This document shows, piece after piece, positions 9,882 to 18,712 of a DNA stretch of 64,000 bases. This stretch comes from Bog-113 sp965226755 (GTDB lineage: Bacteria; Acidobacteriota; Terriglobia; Bryobacterales; Bryobacteraceae): positions 2,775,132 through 2,839,131 of the forward strand of contig CBDDDT010000003.1 in the NCBI GenBank assembly GCA_965226755.1, given 5' to 3'. Made by a program: the position numbers and the translations under genes. A model generated the notes under the pieces. It was not told the origin of the DNA and searched no databases. It saw only the letters and a program-made list of their open reading frames with translations. Numbering within the stretch: position 1 is the first letter of the stretch; each line of letters begins with the position of its first letter.

Positions 9882-12200
9882 ATGCCCATGGCTCTCATTG
9901 ATGACAAACAAACCCCGGTCCCCTCGAAAGAGGAGGTCCACCACTATGACGGTGCCGTCGGCGGCTGGGGGTCGCTCAAAGGACTGAGTGCCGTCGTCTT
10001 GCAGGAAAAGCCCGGTACCGTCGAGTTGGGCGAGGAGCTGCTACGGCAGAACAAGCACGACGGCTTTATGTGCGTCAGTTGCGCATGGAGCAAACCGGCT
10101 AAGCCCAGCACTGCTGAGTTTTGCGAAAATGGTGCCAAGGCCACCGCCTGGGATCTCACCCGGCACCGGTGCACGCCTGAATTCTTTGCCGAACATACCC
10201 TGACCGAACTTCGTGGTTGGGCGGATTTCGATTTGGAGCATCAGGGACGGCTGACCTCACCGATGCGATACGATCGCGATGCAGACAAGTACCTGCCTTG
10301 CCGTTGGGAGGACGCCTTTCAAGAGATCGGCCGCGAACTGAAAGGCCTGGATCCCAAATCGGTGATTTTCTACGCGTCGGGACGAGCCTCGCTTGAGACG
10401 TCCTACATGTACAGCCTTTTGGCGCGTATGTACGGCTGCAACAATCTTCCCGACAGTTCCAATATGTGCCACGAATCGACTTCCGTCGGGTTGAAGCAGG
10501 CGCTCGGAGCCCCGGTCGGCACTGTGAAGCTGGAAGATTTCGAGGAAACAGACTGCATCCTGTTCTTCGGGCAAAATGTTGGCTCCAACAGTCCGAGAAT
10601 GCTTCACCAGTTGCAGCCTTGTGCGCGTCGCGGCGTTCCGATCATTACGTTCAACCCGCTGCGTGAGCGCGGTCTTGAGGAGTTCACCAACCCGCAATCC
10701 CCATTGCAGATGGTGACTGGTTCCTCCACCAGCATCAGCACGCAATATTATCAGCTCCGCGCCGGCAGCGACACCGCGGCCATGACCGGCATGTGCAAAT
10801 ACTTGATCGAACGCGATGATGCCGCGATCTCTGATGGCGGCGAGCGTGTCCTCGACCATGCGTTCATCGCCGACTACACGTCGGGCTTCGAAGAGTTTGC
10901 GGCTTTCTGTCGCTCCGCGAGCTGGCCGGAGATCGAAGCTGAGACATCGCTCTCGCGCGCCGATATCGAGACTGCTGCCGAGACCTATGCCAAAGCCAAG
11001 GCGGTGATCTTGGTCTACGGGATGGGACTGACGCAGCACCGCTTCGGGGTCCAGAATGTTCACATGGCATGCAATCTGCTGCTATTACGCGGCAACATCG
11101 GCAAGCCAGGCGCCGGCCCGTGCCCGGTGCGCGGGCATTCCAACGTCCAGGGACAGCGGACCGTTGGGATCACGGAGAAGCCTGAACTGGCACCGTTAGA
11201 CAAACTGGCCGAGCAATTTGGCTTTGAGCCGCCGCGTGACAAGGGGCGAAACACCGTCGAAGCCTGCGAGGGTATTCTGAGCGGCGAGGTGCGAGGATTT
11301 GTCAGCCTTGGGGGCAATTTCGTCCGTGCGATCCCCGACACCGACCGAATGGAGGAGGCTTGGCGCAGACTGCGTCTTTCCGTACAAATCGCGACTAAGC
11401 TCAACCGCAGTCATCTGGTGCCCGGCGAAGTCACGTTTCTGCTGCCTTGCCTCAGCCGAATTGAGCGTGATGAGCAAGCCGGTGGCCCGCAGACCGTCAC
11501 CATGGAAGATTCGACGAGTGTGATTCATCCCTCGTTCGGAGATGTGGAACCGAGCAGCAAGGAACTCCTTTCCGAAACCAAGATTGTCGCCGAACTTGCG
11601 AAGGCGACGTTGCCAGCCAATCCGAAGCTGGACTGGACGGCCTGGACGGCCGACTATTCGAAAGTCCGCGATGCGATTGCCGAGAGCTATCCGCAATGGT
11701 TTGGTGACTTCAACGCCAAGCTCAGCAAGCCGGGCGGCTTCTATCGCGCCAACAAAGCGCGGAAAAGGGATTTCTCGGATACGAAAACCGGCCGCGCGAT
11801 GTTCTTCCCGCCAAAGCAACTGTCCGCTACCGGGTTTACTGATGAGGCCGGTTTGCTTCGTTTGATGACCCTGCGGTCGAATGACCAGTTCAATACCACA
11901 ATCTACGGCTACGAGGACCGGTTGCGGGAGGTCAGCGGGACGCGGGACATCGTATTCATGAACCCCGACGACATCCGACAGTTCGGCTTGGCCGATGGGG
12001 AATTGATCGGCCTATCGACACAGGCAGCAGACGCCATCGTGCGCGAGAAACACGGATTGAAGGTGTTCTCCTACAATATCCCGCGCGGCTGTATCGGCGC
12101 ATACTATCCCGAATGCAATGTATTGGTGCCGCTTGGGCATCATGCCGAGGAAAGCAAGGTCCCGGCTGGTAAGTCGGTTCCTGTAAGGCTCATCAGGTAA
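9882..12200 (+). CDS. YdeP/FdhF-like molybdopterin oxidoreductase alpha subunit
   Basis: 772 aa protein of the 'oxidoreductase alpha (molybdopterin) subunit' family that includes E. coli YdeP. The N-terminal CVSCAWSKP and a further cysteine in EFCENGAK correspond to the reduced iron-sulfur site of this family; SGRASLETSYMYSLLARMYG and SSNMCHES are typical cofactor-domain segments, and GMGLTQHRFGVQNVHMACN and RGHSNVQGQR follow. A C-terminal molydop-binding domain is present (about 640-772). Start is either MPM (9882) or the ATG at 9888. E. coli YdeP is linked to acid resistance, but the substrate of the family is unknown. No FdhD sulfurtransferase gene is nearby. Confidence 0.88.
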   Translation: MPMALIDDKQTPVPSKEEVHHYDGAVGGWGSLKGLSAVVLQEKPGTVELGEELLRQNKHDGFMCVSCAWSKPAKPSTAEFCENGAKATAWDLTRHRCTPEFFAEHTLTELRGWADFDLEHQGRLTSPMRYDRDADKYLPCRWEDAFQEIGRELKGLDPKSVIFYASGRASLETSYMYSLLARMYGCNNLPDSSNMCHESTSVGLKQALGAPVGTVKLEDFEETDCILFFGQNVGSNSPRMLHQLQPCARRGVPIITFNPLRERGLEEFTNPQSPLQMVTGSSTSISTQYYQLRAGSDTAAMTGMCKYLIERDDAAISDGGERVLDHAFIADYTSGFEEFAAFCRSASWPEIEAETSLSRADIETAAETYAKAKAVILVYGMGLTQHRFGVQNVHMACNLLLLRGNIGKPGAGPCPVRGHSNVQGQRTVGITEKPELAPLDKLAEQFGFEPPRDKGRNTVEACEGILSGEVRGFVSLGGNFVRAIPDTDRMEEAWRRLRLSVQIATKLNRSHLVPGEVTFLLPCLSRIERDEQAGGPQTVTMEDSTSVIHPSFGDVEPSSKELLSETKIVAELAKATLPANPKLDWTAWTADYSKVRDAIAESYPQWFGDFNAKLSKPGGFYRANKARKRDFSDTKTGRAMFFPPKQLSATGFTDEAGLLRLMTLRSNDQFNTTIYGYEDRLREVSGTRDIVFMNPDDIRQFGLADGELIGLSTQAADAIVREKHGLKVFSYNIPRGCIGAYYPECNVLVPLGHHAEESKVPAGKSVPVRLIR

Positions 12201-12534
12201 CGCCGGGTGGTCCGCCGGGCCTCTCTCGTTAAATACTACCCGATCGGCTTCCCTTCGTAGTCGCCGGAAGTTAATCCCGTGTTGCTGCACAAGCTGCTTT
12301 CCGCTTTGCGAGATTCCATTCGGGAGGGACCTGCAGCCTATATGGAACTTCCTTTAGGACCAACGCTTAATGGGACGAAAATCGGCAGCGAGAAATTCGA
12401 GGGGCCGATATTGTGTCGTCGGCTTCACTGGTTGATCACGGCGGCATGTAACAACCTGGCCGTTGGCCCGAGAGCCGACGAAGAGATATTCTTCCGCCTA
12501 TGTCGCTCGCTGAAATTGGAAAGCGGATATCCCG
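12201..12534. other. Intergenic region before the MFS efflux gene
   Basis: 334 nt. An open frame from 12279 crosses it and enters the MFS gene in another frame, but it shows no family resemblance and no clear ribosome site. I see no other element. Confidence 0.4.
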
Positions 12535-13938
12535 GTGACGGAAAGCATGAAGGCGGAGCAAGATGGTCTGCCGCCGCGACAGCGTTATTGGTCGGCCGCC
12601 ACGATTTGGCTCGCGCTGACGCTTTCCGTGCTCGACGGTTCGATCGCCAACGTTGCCCTCCCGACCATCGCCGGTGATCTTTCCGCTCCTCCCGCGGAAG
12701 CCGTCTGGGTGGTTAATGCCTATCAGCTGGCCATCGTCATCTCGCTGCTTCCAATGGCGGCGATCGGAGAGATGGTAGGCTTTCGGAGGGTTTTTCAGGC
12801 CGGTATTGTCGTTTTTACATTGGGATCGCTTGGCTGCACATTTGCGCATTCGCTCCCGATGCTTGCCTTAGCTCGTGCCATCCAGGGGTTCGGGGCCGCG
12901 GGCATCATGAGCCAAAACGGGGCGCTGGTCCGCTTCACGTACCCTTCGAGGATGCTTGGAAAGGGTCTTGGCCTGAATGCGCTGGTCGCCTCGGCCGGCG
13001 CGGCCTTGGGGCCAACCGTGGCATCGGGCATTTTGGCGGTCGCGTCATGGCAGTGGCTTTTTGCGGTCAACGTTCCCATCGGGATCGTAACGTTCCTCCT
13101 TGGGCGCACGTCTCTTCCGGATAATCCGAAGTCCGGCTCCTTCGATCTGACGGGAACAGTTCTGAACGCATCCATGTTCGGCTTTGGATTCGTAGGCATC
13201 GATCTTCTTACCCGCGGCGGCAACGCGTGGGTCGGCCTTGTCACAGTGCTTATTGGGGCCGGATCCGGCGCGCTGCTCGTTCTCCATTCCCGCTTGCAGT
13301 CGGAGCCCATCGTACCTTTCGATCTGTTGAGAAACCCGGTCTTCAGCCTATCGGTTGCAACATCGATCGCGTCGTTCGCCGCGCAAATGCTGGCATTCGT
13401 CTCGTTGCCGTTCTTCTTCGAAGGCACACTTCATCGCACCCAGGTGGAGACGGGATTGTTGATGACACCCTGGCCCCTGGCCGTCGGCATCGGTGCGCCC
13501 ATCGCCGGTCGTTTGGCGGACACCGTATCGGCTGCGGTGCTGAGCGCTGCCGGATTACTCGTGCTTTGCCTGGGCCTGGCGCTTTTGGCCTTCCTGCCAG
13601 GAAACGCCTCTACCATCGACATTGCATGGCGGATGGCGGTATGCGGTCTTGGGTTCGGATTTTTTCAGGCGCCAAACAATCGTTCGATGCTGTCGGCTGC
13701 GCCCCTGGAACGAAGTGGAGCGGCCGGGGGCATGCTTGCAACGGCGCGTCTGACGGGGCAGTCCGTCGGCGCCATCCTTGCCGCGATCTCGTTCCGGATG
13801 GCCGGCCATTCTGAAACGGTCGCGCTTATGTCGGCGGCCGCTCTAGCCGGATTGGCAGCGGCAGCGAGTGCGGCGCGTTTCTACCATCCAGGCGGCGAAC
13901 AACCACCGAAGCCCGCTATGGTTGCGGACGCGCCGTGA
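12535..13938 (+). CDS. MFS drug efflux transporter, DHA2 (EmrB/QacA) family
   Basis: 467 aa, proton-driven exporter of the 14-TM DHA2 family. TM1 carries the family motif LDGSIANVALPTIAGDL (motif D1), followed by WVVNAYQLAIVISLLP and a motif A-like loop GEMVGFRRVF; RAIQGFGAAGI is the motif B arginine segment and GAALGPTVASGIL is motif C, the antiporter signature. The start may be the GTG at 12535 or the ATG at 12547. It is monocistronic and convergent with the cytochrome oxidase operon, whose end is 54 nt away. Substrate is not predictable; no adjacent membrane-fusion protein or regulator is present. Confidence 0.9.
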   Translation: MTESMKAEQDGLPPRQRYWSAATIWLALTLSVLDGSIANVALPTIAGDLSAPPAEAVWVVNAYQLAIVISLLPMAAIGEMVGFRRVFQAGIVVFTLGSLGCTFAHSLPMLALARAIQGFGAAGIMSQNGALVRFTYPSRMLGKGLGLNALVASAGAALGPTVASGILAVASWQWLFAVNVPIGIVTFLLGRTSLPDNPKSGSFDLTGTVLNASMFGFGFVGIDLLTRGGNAWVGLVTVLIGAGSGALLVLHSRLQSEPIVPFDLLRNPVFSLSVATSIASFAAQMLAFVSLPFFFEGTLHRTQVETGLLMTPWPLAVGIGAPIAGRLADTVSAAVLSAAGLLVLCLGLALLAFLPGNASTIDIAWRMAVCGLGFGFFQAPNNRSMLSAAPLERSGAAGGMLATARLTGQSVGAILAAISFRMAGHSETVALMSAAALAGLAAAASAARFYHPGGEQPPKPAMVADAP

Positions 13939-13992
13939 GGCCTGAGGTTTCGGACTTCTAAACCAGCACCATTAGCGAAAAACTGCGTCAAC

Positions 13993-14298
13993 CTAAGTTA
14001 GGCGCGACAGTACGTCGGCGAGCGTAAGCAAAAATAACGCGGCCAGAAAGACGATCCCGGCCATTGCCGCGAGCCTTATGAGGGGCCTCGCATCAGCCAA
14101 TTCCATAAAAAGCAGGACCACAAGTCCGGCTTTGATGGCGGCAATCACGATACCGATCGCCGGAGAAAGCCTGCCCATTGGCACATACGCCAGCGCGAGC
14201 GTCAGCAGCAGAAGAAGCATCAGGACAGCCCAGATGAGGCCGTTTCGACGCCAAATCTTCGAGGCCAGCATGCCTGAACCATCCTTTTCCGCGGTCAT
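13993..14298 (-). CDS. ctaF: Cytochrome c oxidase subunit IV (caa3 type)
   Basis: 101 aa with three TM helices (about 20-40, 46-66, 76-98), the size and layout of the prokaryotic COX4/CyoD-type small subunit that helps assemble the Cu-B centre and stabilise subunits I and III. Its ATG overlaps the stop of subunit III by 4 nt, and it is the last gene of the Act-caa3 operon. No T-tailed hairpin was found in the 54 nt before the convergent MFS gene. Confidence 0.85.
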   Translation of the reverse strand: MTAEKDGSGMLASKIWRRNGLIWAVLMLLLLLTLALAYVPMGRLSPAIGIVIAAIKAGLVVLLFMELADARPLIRLAAMAGIVFLAALFLLTLADVLSRLT

Positions 14299-14939
14299 GA
14301 CGCGCGGCCCGGCAGGTAGATCAGGGGATAAAGAAAGATCCAGATGATATCGACCAGGTGCCAGTACAGCCCCGTCACCTCGATTTCAGGATTGGCATTC
14401 AACGGAAACTTGGTCAGATATCCAAGCCACGCCAGCCGAACGACCATCACGATGCCGATCGTGAGGTGGACGGCGTGCACGCCTGTGATGATCCAATAGA
14501 GTCCAAAAAATAACTGTGCGCCCGGCGTTGCGATGGCGAAATGAGCGCCGGGAAGGAGATGCTTCGCGATATCCTCGTTGTACTCGAAACCCTTCACCAC
14601 CAGAAAGGCGAGGCCCAGCGCGGCCGTCGCCGCCAGGCACCAGAGGATCAGGTTGCGCAAGCGCTCGCCGGAAGCGGCCGCCTGTGAAGCCATCGCCATG
14701 GTGAGGCTGCTGGTAAGGAGGATAGCCGTATTGATCGTTCCGTACCAGATGTTGGTTTCGCGAGCGGCCACGGCGAAAGCTCCGGGATGATCAATCCTGC
14801 ACACCGTATAAGTCAGGATCAGCGCGCCGAAAAAAAGCATCTCACTGGCGAGAAACACCCATATTCCGAACGTACCCGCTTCGCGCTGGCGATCGAAATA
14901 TTGCCAAGGCTCCTTGAGCAGTCCCGTGGTTTCGCTCAT
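14295..14939 (-). CDS. ctaE: Cytochrome c oxidase subunit III
   Basis: 214 aa with five predicted TM helices. The family features are GTFGIWVFLASEMLFFGALI in TM1, the GLYWIITGVHAVHLTIG segment, and the C-terminal VTGLYWHLVDIIWIFLYPLIY. It stabilises subunit I during turnover. It starts and ends with ATGA overlaps to subunits I and IV. Confidence 0.95.
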   Translation of the reverse strand: MSETTGLLKEPWQYFDRQREAGTFGIWVFLASEMLFFGALILTYTVCRIDHPGAFAVAARETNIWYGTINTAILLTSSLTMAMASQAAASGERLRNLILWCLAATAALGLAFLVVKGFEYNEDIAKHLLPGAHFAIATPGAQLFFGLYWIITGVHAVHLTIGIVMVVRLAWLGYLTKFPLNANPEIEVTGLYWHLVDIIWIFLYPLIYLPGRAS

Positions 14940-16609
14940 CGGACCTCTCGTGCATTTTGAGGTTCTGGCGGGTCAAGGCCGGCAGATAGCCCTTCGGCGT
15001 GGTAGTCGTAGGGACCACGATCGACACGAGGTTGACGATCGAAGTTTTTAGGGGGCGGAGGGGATGTCGTGGTCCACTCGAGACCGGTTGCGCCCCAGGG
15101 ATTGTTGCCGGCGCGTTGTCCATAAAAGATAGACCAGGCGAAATAGCCGAGCGGCAGCAGATAGGCGACCGCCAGGACCGCCGCTCCCGACGAAGACATC
15201 ACATTGTAGATTTGAAATTCGGGTGGATAGGTATGATATCGCCGCGGCATCCCCAGATAGCCCGCGAAAAATTGCGGAAGGAACGTCATGTTGAAGCCGA
15301 AATACATCAGGATCGCGGCGAATTTGGCCCACGACTCCGGATACATTTTTCCCGTGATCTTGGGCCACCAGAAATGCAGGCCGCCGAAGAAGGCCGATAC
15401 CGAGCCTCCGACCATGATGTAGTGAAAGTGGGCGACGACGAAGTATGTGTCGGTAACGTGCACGTCGACGGGGATCGAGGCGAGAAACAGGCCCGACAGA
15501 CCGCCCGTGGTGAACAGACCGACAAAACCAAGCGCGTACAGCATGGGTGAGTTGAAGCTGATCTGCCCGCGGTACAGCGAGGCGGTCCAATTGAACACTT
15601 TGATGGCAGATGGCACTGCGATGATGAAGGAGAGAAACGAGAAAATCAGGCTCGCGTAGGCCGACTGGCCGGACACGAACATATGGTGTCCCCAGACAAA
15701 GAAGCCGATCCCTGCAATCGCGATCATGGCGTAGACCATGAAATCGTAGCCGAAGATCCGTCGACGCGCGAAGCACGGTATGATCTCGGAGACTACGCCC
15801 ATCGCCGGCAGGATCATGATGTAAACGGCCGGGTGCGAGTAGAACCAGAATAGATGCTGGAATAGGATCGGATCGCCACCGCGGGCTGGATCGAAGATCG
15901 GCAGGCCGAGCCATCGCTCCGCCATCACCAGCAGCAGTGAGATCGCCAGAACCGGTGTAGCCAGCACCATGATGATCGAGGTGGCGTAAATCGCCCAGAC
16001 AAATAGCGGCAGCCGGAACCAGGTCATGCCGGGCGCGCGGAGCATGTGGGTTGTGACGATGAAATTGACTCCGGTCGCAATGCTGGCAAAGCCGACGACG
16101 AACACGCCGGCGGCGGCCGCAAGGACGTGGCTGTTGGAGAACATGGTCGAGTAGGGCGTGTAGAAGGTCCAGCCGGTATCGACGCCGCCGGCGACGAGCG
16201 CATATACGGTGAACGCACCCGCGGCGATGGTCAGGTACCAACTGAAGAGATTCAGCCGCGGGAAAGCCACGTCCGGAGCACCGATCATCAGCGGGAGCAT
16301 GAAGTTTCCCATCGTGTTGGGAATAGACGGCACCAGGAAGAACCAAACCATGATGATGCCGTGGAACGAGAACAGCTTGTTGTAGCTGTCCGAGGTAAGC
16401 AGTCCGCCGTTCGGGGTGAACAGTTCCAGGCGAACAGCCGTGATCGCCGCGCCGCCCATGAAGAAGAATATGGTGATGGTGACGGCGTAGAGTATGGCGA
16501 TGCGCTTGTGATCGGTGGTCGTCAACCAGGAGGCGATTGTCGTGCCTTGCCGCAGATAGTCGGGGCGCGGCGGAAGCGGAAGGTCGCCGGCGAGCAGGGC
16601 GTCGGTCAT
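14936..16609 (-). CDS. ctaD: Cytochrome c oxidase subunit I, A2-type heme-copper oxidase
   Basis: 557 aa, 12-TM catalytic subunit binding heme a, heme a3 and Cu-B; it reduces O2 and pumps protons. Heme a ligand His83 is in LFSFHGIIMVW; the Cu-B site reads FWFYSHPAVYIMILPAMG (Tyr257-Ser258-His259, Tyr263), then WGHHMFVSGQ, and the heme-ligand pair in VAHFHYIMVGGS. The usual GHPEVY glutamate of A1 oxidases is replaced by the Tyr-Ser pair that defines the A2 type, as in Thermus and Rhodothermus caa3 enzymes. ATGA overlaps join it to subunits II and III. The frame is intact throughout, unlike the act genes upstream. Confidence 0.97.
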   Translation of the reverse strand: MTDALLAGDLPLPPRPDYLRQGTTIASWLTTTDHKRIAILYAVTITIFFFMGGAAITAVRLELFTPNGGLLTSDSYNKLFSFHGIIMVWFFLVPSIPNTMGNFMLPLMIGAPDVAFPRLNLFSWYLTIAAGAFTVYALVAGGVDTGWTFYTPYSTMFSNSHVLAAAAGVFVVGFASIATGVNFIVTTHMLRAPGMTWFRLPLFVWAIYATSIIMVLATPVLAISLLLVMAERWLGLPIFDPARGGDPILFQHLFWFYSHPAVYIMILPAMGVVSEIIPCFARRRIFGYDFMVYAMIAIAGIGFFVWGHHMFVSGQSAYASLIFSFLSFIIAVPSAIKVFNWTASLYRGQISFNSPMLYALGFVGLFTTGGLSGLFLASIPVDVHVTDTYFVVAHFHYIMVGGSVSAFFGGLHFWWPKITGKMYPESWAKFAAILMYFGFNMTFLPQFFAGYLGMPRRYHTYPPEFQIYNVMSSSGAAVLAVAYLLPLGYFAWSIFYGQRAGNNPWGATGLEWTTTSPPPPKNFDRQPRVDRGPYDYHAEGLSAGLDPPEPQNAREVR

Positions 16610-17544
16610 CTGTCTTCTCCGTCGGACATCGATCGGATGTAAGCCGTCAAGCTCTGGATTTCGCCGTCGTTGAGCAGTCCCGCATAGCTTGGCATGACCG
16701 GTTCGTAGCCGGCCACGATGTCGCGCTTTGGCAGTACGATCGAATCGCGGATATAGCCGTCGTCTGCCTTGACTTGGCGGCCGTCCGAGAGCTGAACGAT
16801 TCCGCCGTACAGGCCGTCCAGTTTCGGCGCGTGAACCGTGGACGCTTCGGCGTGGCAGCCCGAGCAGCCTTGGGAGACAAAGAGTTTGGCGCCGACATGT
16901 GCGAGATCGTCACCTTCCGGCTGCTTGGTCAGCCAGTCGGCATAATCTTCCTGACGCATGACGGTGATGCGGCCCAGCATCATGGAGTGGTCGGTGCCGC
17001 AATATTCGGCGCACAGCAGAGGAAATACGCCGGTCTTGGTGGCCTGAAACCAGATTTCGGTTTCCCGCCCGGGCACGACATCCTGCTTGACGCGGAAAGC
17101 CGGCACGAAAAAAGAGTGAATGACGTCCTGAGAGGTCATCACCAGCCGGACCGGTTTATCGACGGGCACATGCAGTGCATCGATTTCGCGGGCGCCGCTC
17201 GGATGCTGGGTCTTCCACATCCATTGTTTGGCGACCACATGAATTTCCAACGCATCGGCCGGCGCCGCAAGACTGCCGAGATCGGCCGACGCGGCCCACC
17301 AGAACAGGAACGCGAACAGGAAGAGGGTGGCCGCGGTCCAGCCGATCTCGAATTCGCGGCTGACGATTTCCGGCAGCGGACCCCGTTTGGCGGCCGACCC
17401 GCGGCGGTAACGGATCGCCAGGATAATAACGAGGGAGAACACCAGCAGCAGCGTCAGTCCGGAAAGGATCAGAAGTCCGTAAAAGATCTGATCGACGCGC
17501 TGCGCATGCGTGGTGGCTTCAGGAAGCGAAAAGATCTGGTTCAC
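16606..17544 (-). CDS. ctaC: Cytochrome c oxidase subunit II with fused cytochrome c (caa3)
   Basis: 312 aa. The GTG start at 17544 is chosen because GGGAGG precedes it and it overlaps the SCO stop as GTGA. Order: two TM helices (about 18-45 and 65-90), the cupredoxin CuA domain with LCAEYCGTDHSMMLGRI (both Cys, His and Met ligands), and a C-terminal cytochrome c domain with SQGCSGCHAE heme site and a Met in PVMPSYAGLLND as the likely sixth ligand. The fused heme makes this a caa3 oxidase that can take electrons straight from Alternative Complex III or a soluble cytochrome c. Confidence 0.96.
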   Translation of the reverse strand: MNQIFSLPEATTHAQRVDQIFYGLLILSGLTLLLVFSLVIILAIRYRRGSAAKRGPLPEIVSREFEIGWTAATLFLFAFLFWWAASADLGSLAAPADALEIHVVAKQWMWKTQHPSGAREIDALHVPVDKPVRLVMTSQDVIHSFFVPAFRVKQDVVPGRETEIWFQATKTGVFPLLCAEYCGTDHSMMLGRITVMRQEDYADWLTKQPEGDDLAHVGAKLFVSQGCSGCHAEASTVHAPKLDGLYGGIVQLSDGRQVKADDGYIRDSIVLPKRDIVAGYEPVMPSYAGLLNDGEIQSLTAYIRSMSDGEDR

Positions 17545-18314
17545 AGCGGGACCTCCCGCTTGCCGGCTCGCCAGAACAGGAAACCCAGCGCCGCCGCGAG
17601 GATCGCGACCGTTACTCCGCCGCTGATCCGGATCAGCGTCACGATTTGCCCGGTATAGATTCCATGAACCGCGTCGAAGCCGTAGCACAGCAGCGCGAGC
17701 CGTCCTGCCAAGCCGCCGATGCTGCCCTCGCTGGCTTCGATAAGGGCCAATCTCAGATCGGCCGGTTGCAGCGCTAGGCTGGACAATACGCGCGAGACCC
17801 GACCGTCTGCCGTCAACGTCACAAACCCAGCCGGATGGGCGATGGCATCGTTTGGGGCGTCACGCTGGAAGCGATAACCGATCGCTTGCAATAGCGCGTG
17901 AATGGCTTCGGCGTTTCCTGTAAGGGCGGAAACGCCGGGACCCCCGACTTGCCCTGAAACGAATTGCCCAGCCGCGCTTACGCCGTCGTTGGCATCGATT
18001 CCGACGATCACGAGGCTGTAGTCTTGACCGGCCTTAAGTCCGGTCTGGCTCAGCGCGCTTGCGGCGATCGACAGCGCCGGCCCGCATATCTCTTTGCAGG
18101 TGAAATCTGCGGGCAGCAGCAACGTCGGCCGGCCGGCGATGGCCTCGCCGAGCGTCTGGTCACGACCATCGAGGTCTGTGAAGACGAGCGCGGATGGTAC
18201 CCGCGCTCCGGGTGGTGGACTCAGCGCCACTTCTCCGATCTGCTGCTCCGTAAGCCCTGCCAGAGCCACCATTGGCCAAAGCATGAAGGCGGCTGTAAGC
18301 CATGCGCCTCTCAT
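17541..18314 (-). CDS. SCO1/SenC family copper chaperone for CuA assembly
   Basis: 257 aa thioredoxin-fold protein with a cleavable N-terminal signal (ends near ALAGLTEQ), the copper-binding CxxxC in FTCKEICGPA, and the distal His in IAHPAGFVTLTADG. A C-terminal TM helix anchors it on the periplasmic side. SCO proteins deliver Cu to the CuA site of subunit II, encoded immediately downstream (GTGA overlap). Paired use with ActABCDEF-caa3 clusters is common. Confidence 0.92.
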   Translation of the reverse strand: MRGAWLTAAFMLWPMVALAGLTEQQIGEVALSPPPGARVPSALVFTDLDGRDQTLGEAIAGRPTLLLPADFTCKEICGPALSIAASALSQTGLKAGQDYSLVIVGIDANDGVSAAGQFVSGQVGGPGVSALTGNAEAIHALLQAIGYRFQRDAPNDAIAHPAGFVTLTADGRVSRVLSSLALQPADLRLALIEASEGSIGGLAGRLALLCYGFDAVHGIYTGQIVTLIRISGGVTVAILAAALGFLFWRAGKREVPL

Positions 18315-18712
18315 GGGCGAACTCCGGCAGATGTCGGAGGCGGGGCCGGCTGGTCGGGCGCGTCATAGGCAAGCGCCCCCCGGGCAGCGATAATCTGCAT
18401 GGCCAGCTCGATGGGAATCCGGACCAGACCTTTCGATTGGTCCACCCAGCCATAACCTGACAGCTTCTTACGTTCTTCACGTTCGAAATTCCGAAGATCG
18501 GCGTGCGGAGTTTTCTGGAGCGCAGGTTCTGGAAAAGGATTCTCGACCGTCGCCTTGAACGCATCTGGTGCGGCTGATTTGAGATAGAAAAAAAGCCCGG
18601 TCATCGATAGCGCGACGAAGCCCAGGAACCCGGCTACGGCGGCAATCACGATGCCGTTCGCAACGCCGGCCGGCTGCGGCATGCGCCGGTTGCCCATTTC
18701 TTCATTCGGCAT
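18311..18712 (-). CDS. Small single-TM membrane protein of the Act-caa3 operon, unknown function
   Basis: 133 aa from the ATG at 18712 (MPNEEMGNRRMPQPAG). One TM helix (about 18-42, IVIAAVAGFLGFVALSMTGLFF), then a soluble tail with YGWVDQSKGLVRIPIELAMQ near the C-terminus and a Pro-rich end. The segment 'WVD...G.V.IPI..AM' resembles the short proteins found between actF and SCO in many Alternative Complex III clusters. No biochemical role is known to me. It overlaps the SCO gene by 4 nt and actF by 11 nt, so it is surely co-translated. Confidence 0.82.
   Translation of the reverse strand: MPNEEMGNRRMPQPAGVANGIVIAAVAGFLGFVALSMTGLFFYLKSAAPDAFKATVENPFPEPALQKTPHADLRNFEREERKKLSGYGWVDQSKGLVRIPIELAMQIIAARGALAYDAPDQPAPPPTSAGVRP

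Noticed and set aside
12279..12677. 132-codon frame in front of the MFS gene
   Set aside because: No recognisable family, overlaps the MFS start in another frame, ends in Arg-rich low-complexity sequence.
15048..16346. 432-codon alternative-frame ORF within ctaD
   Set aside because: Same-strand out-of-frame shadow rich in Arg/His/Pro; subunit I is intact in its own frame.
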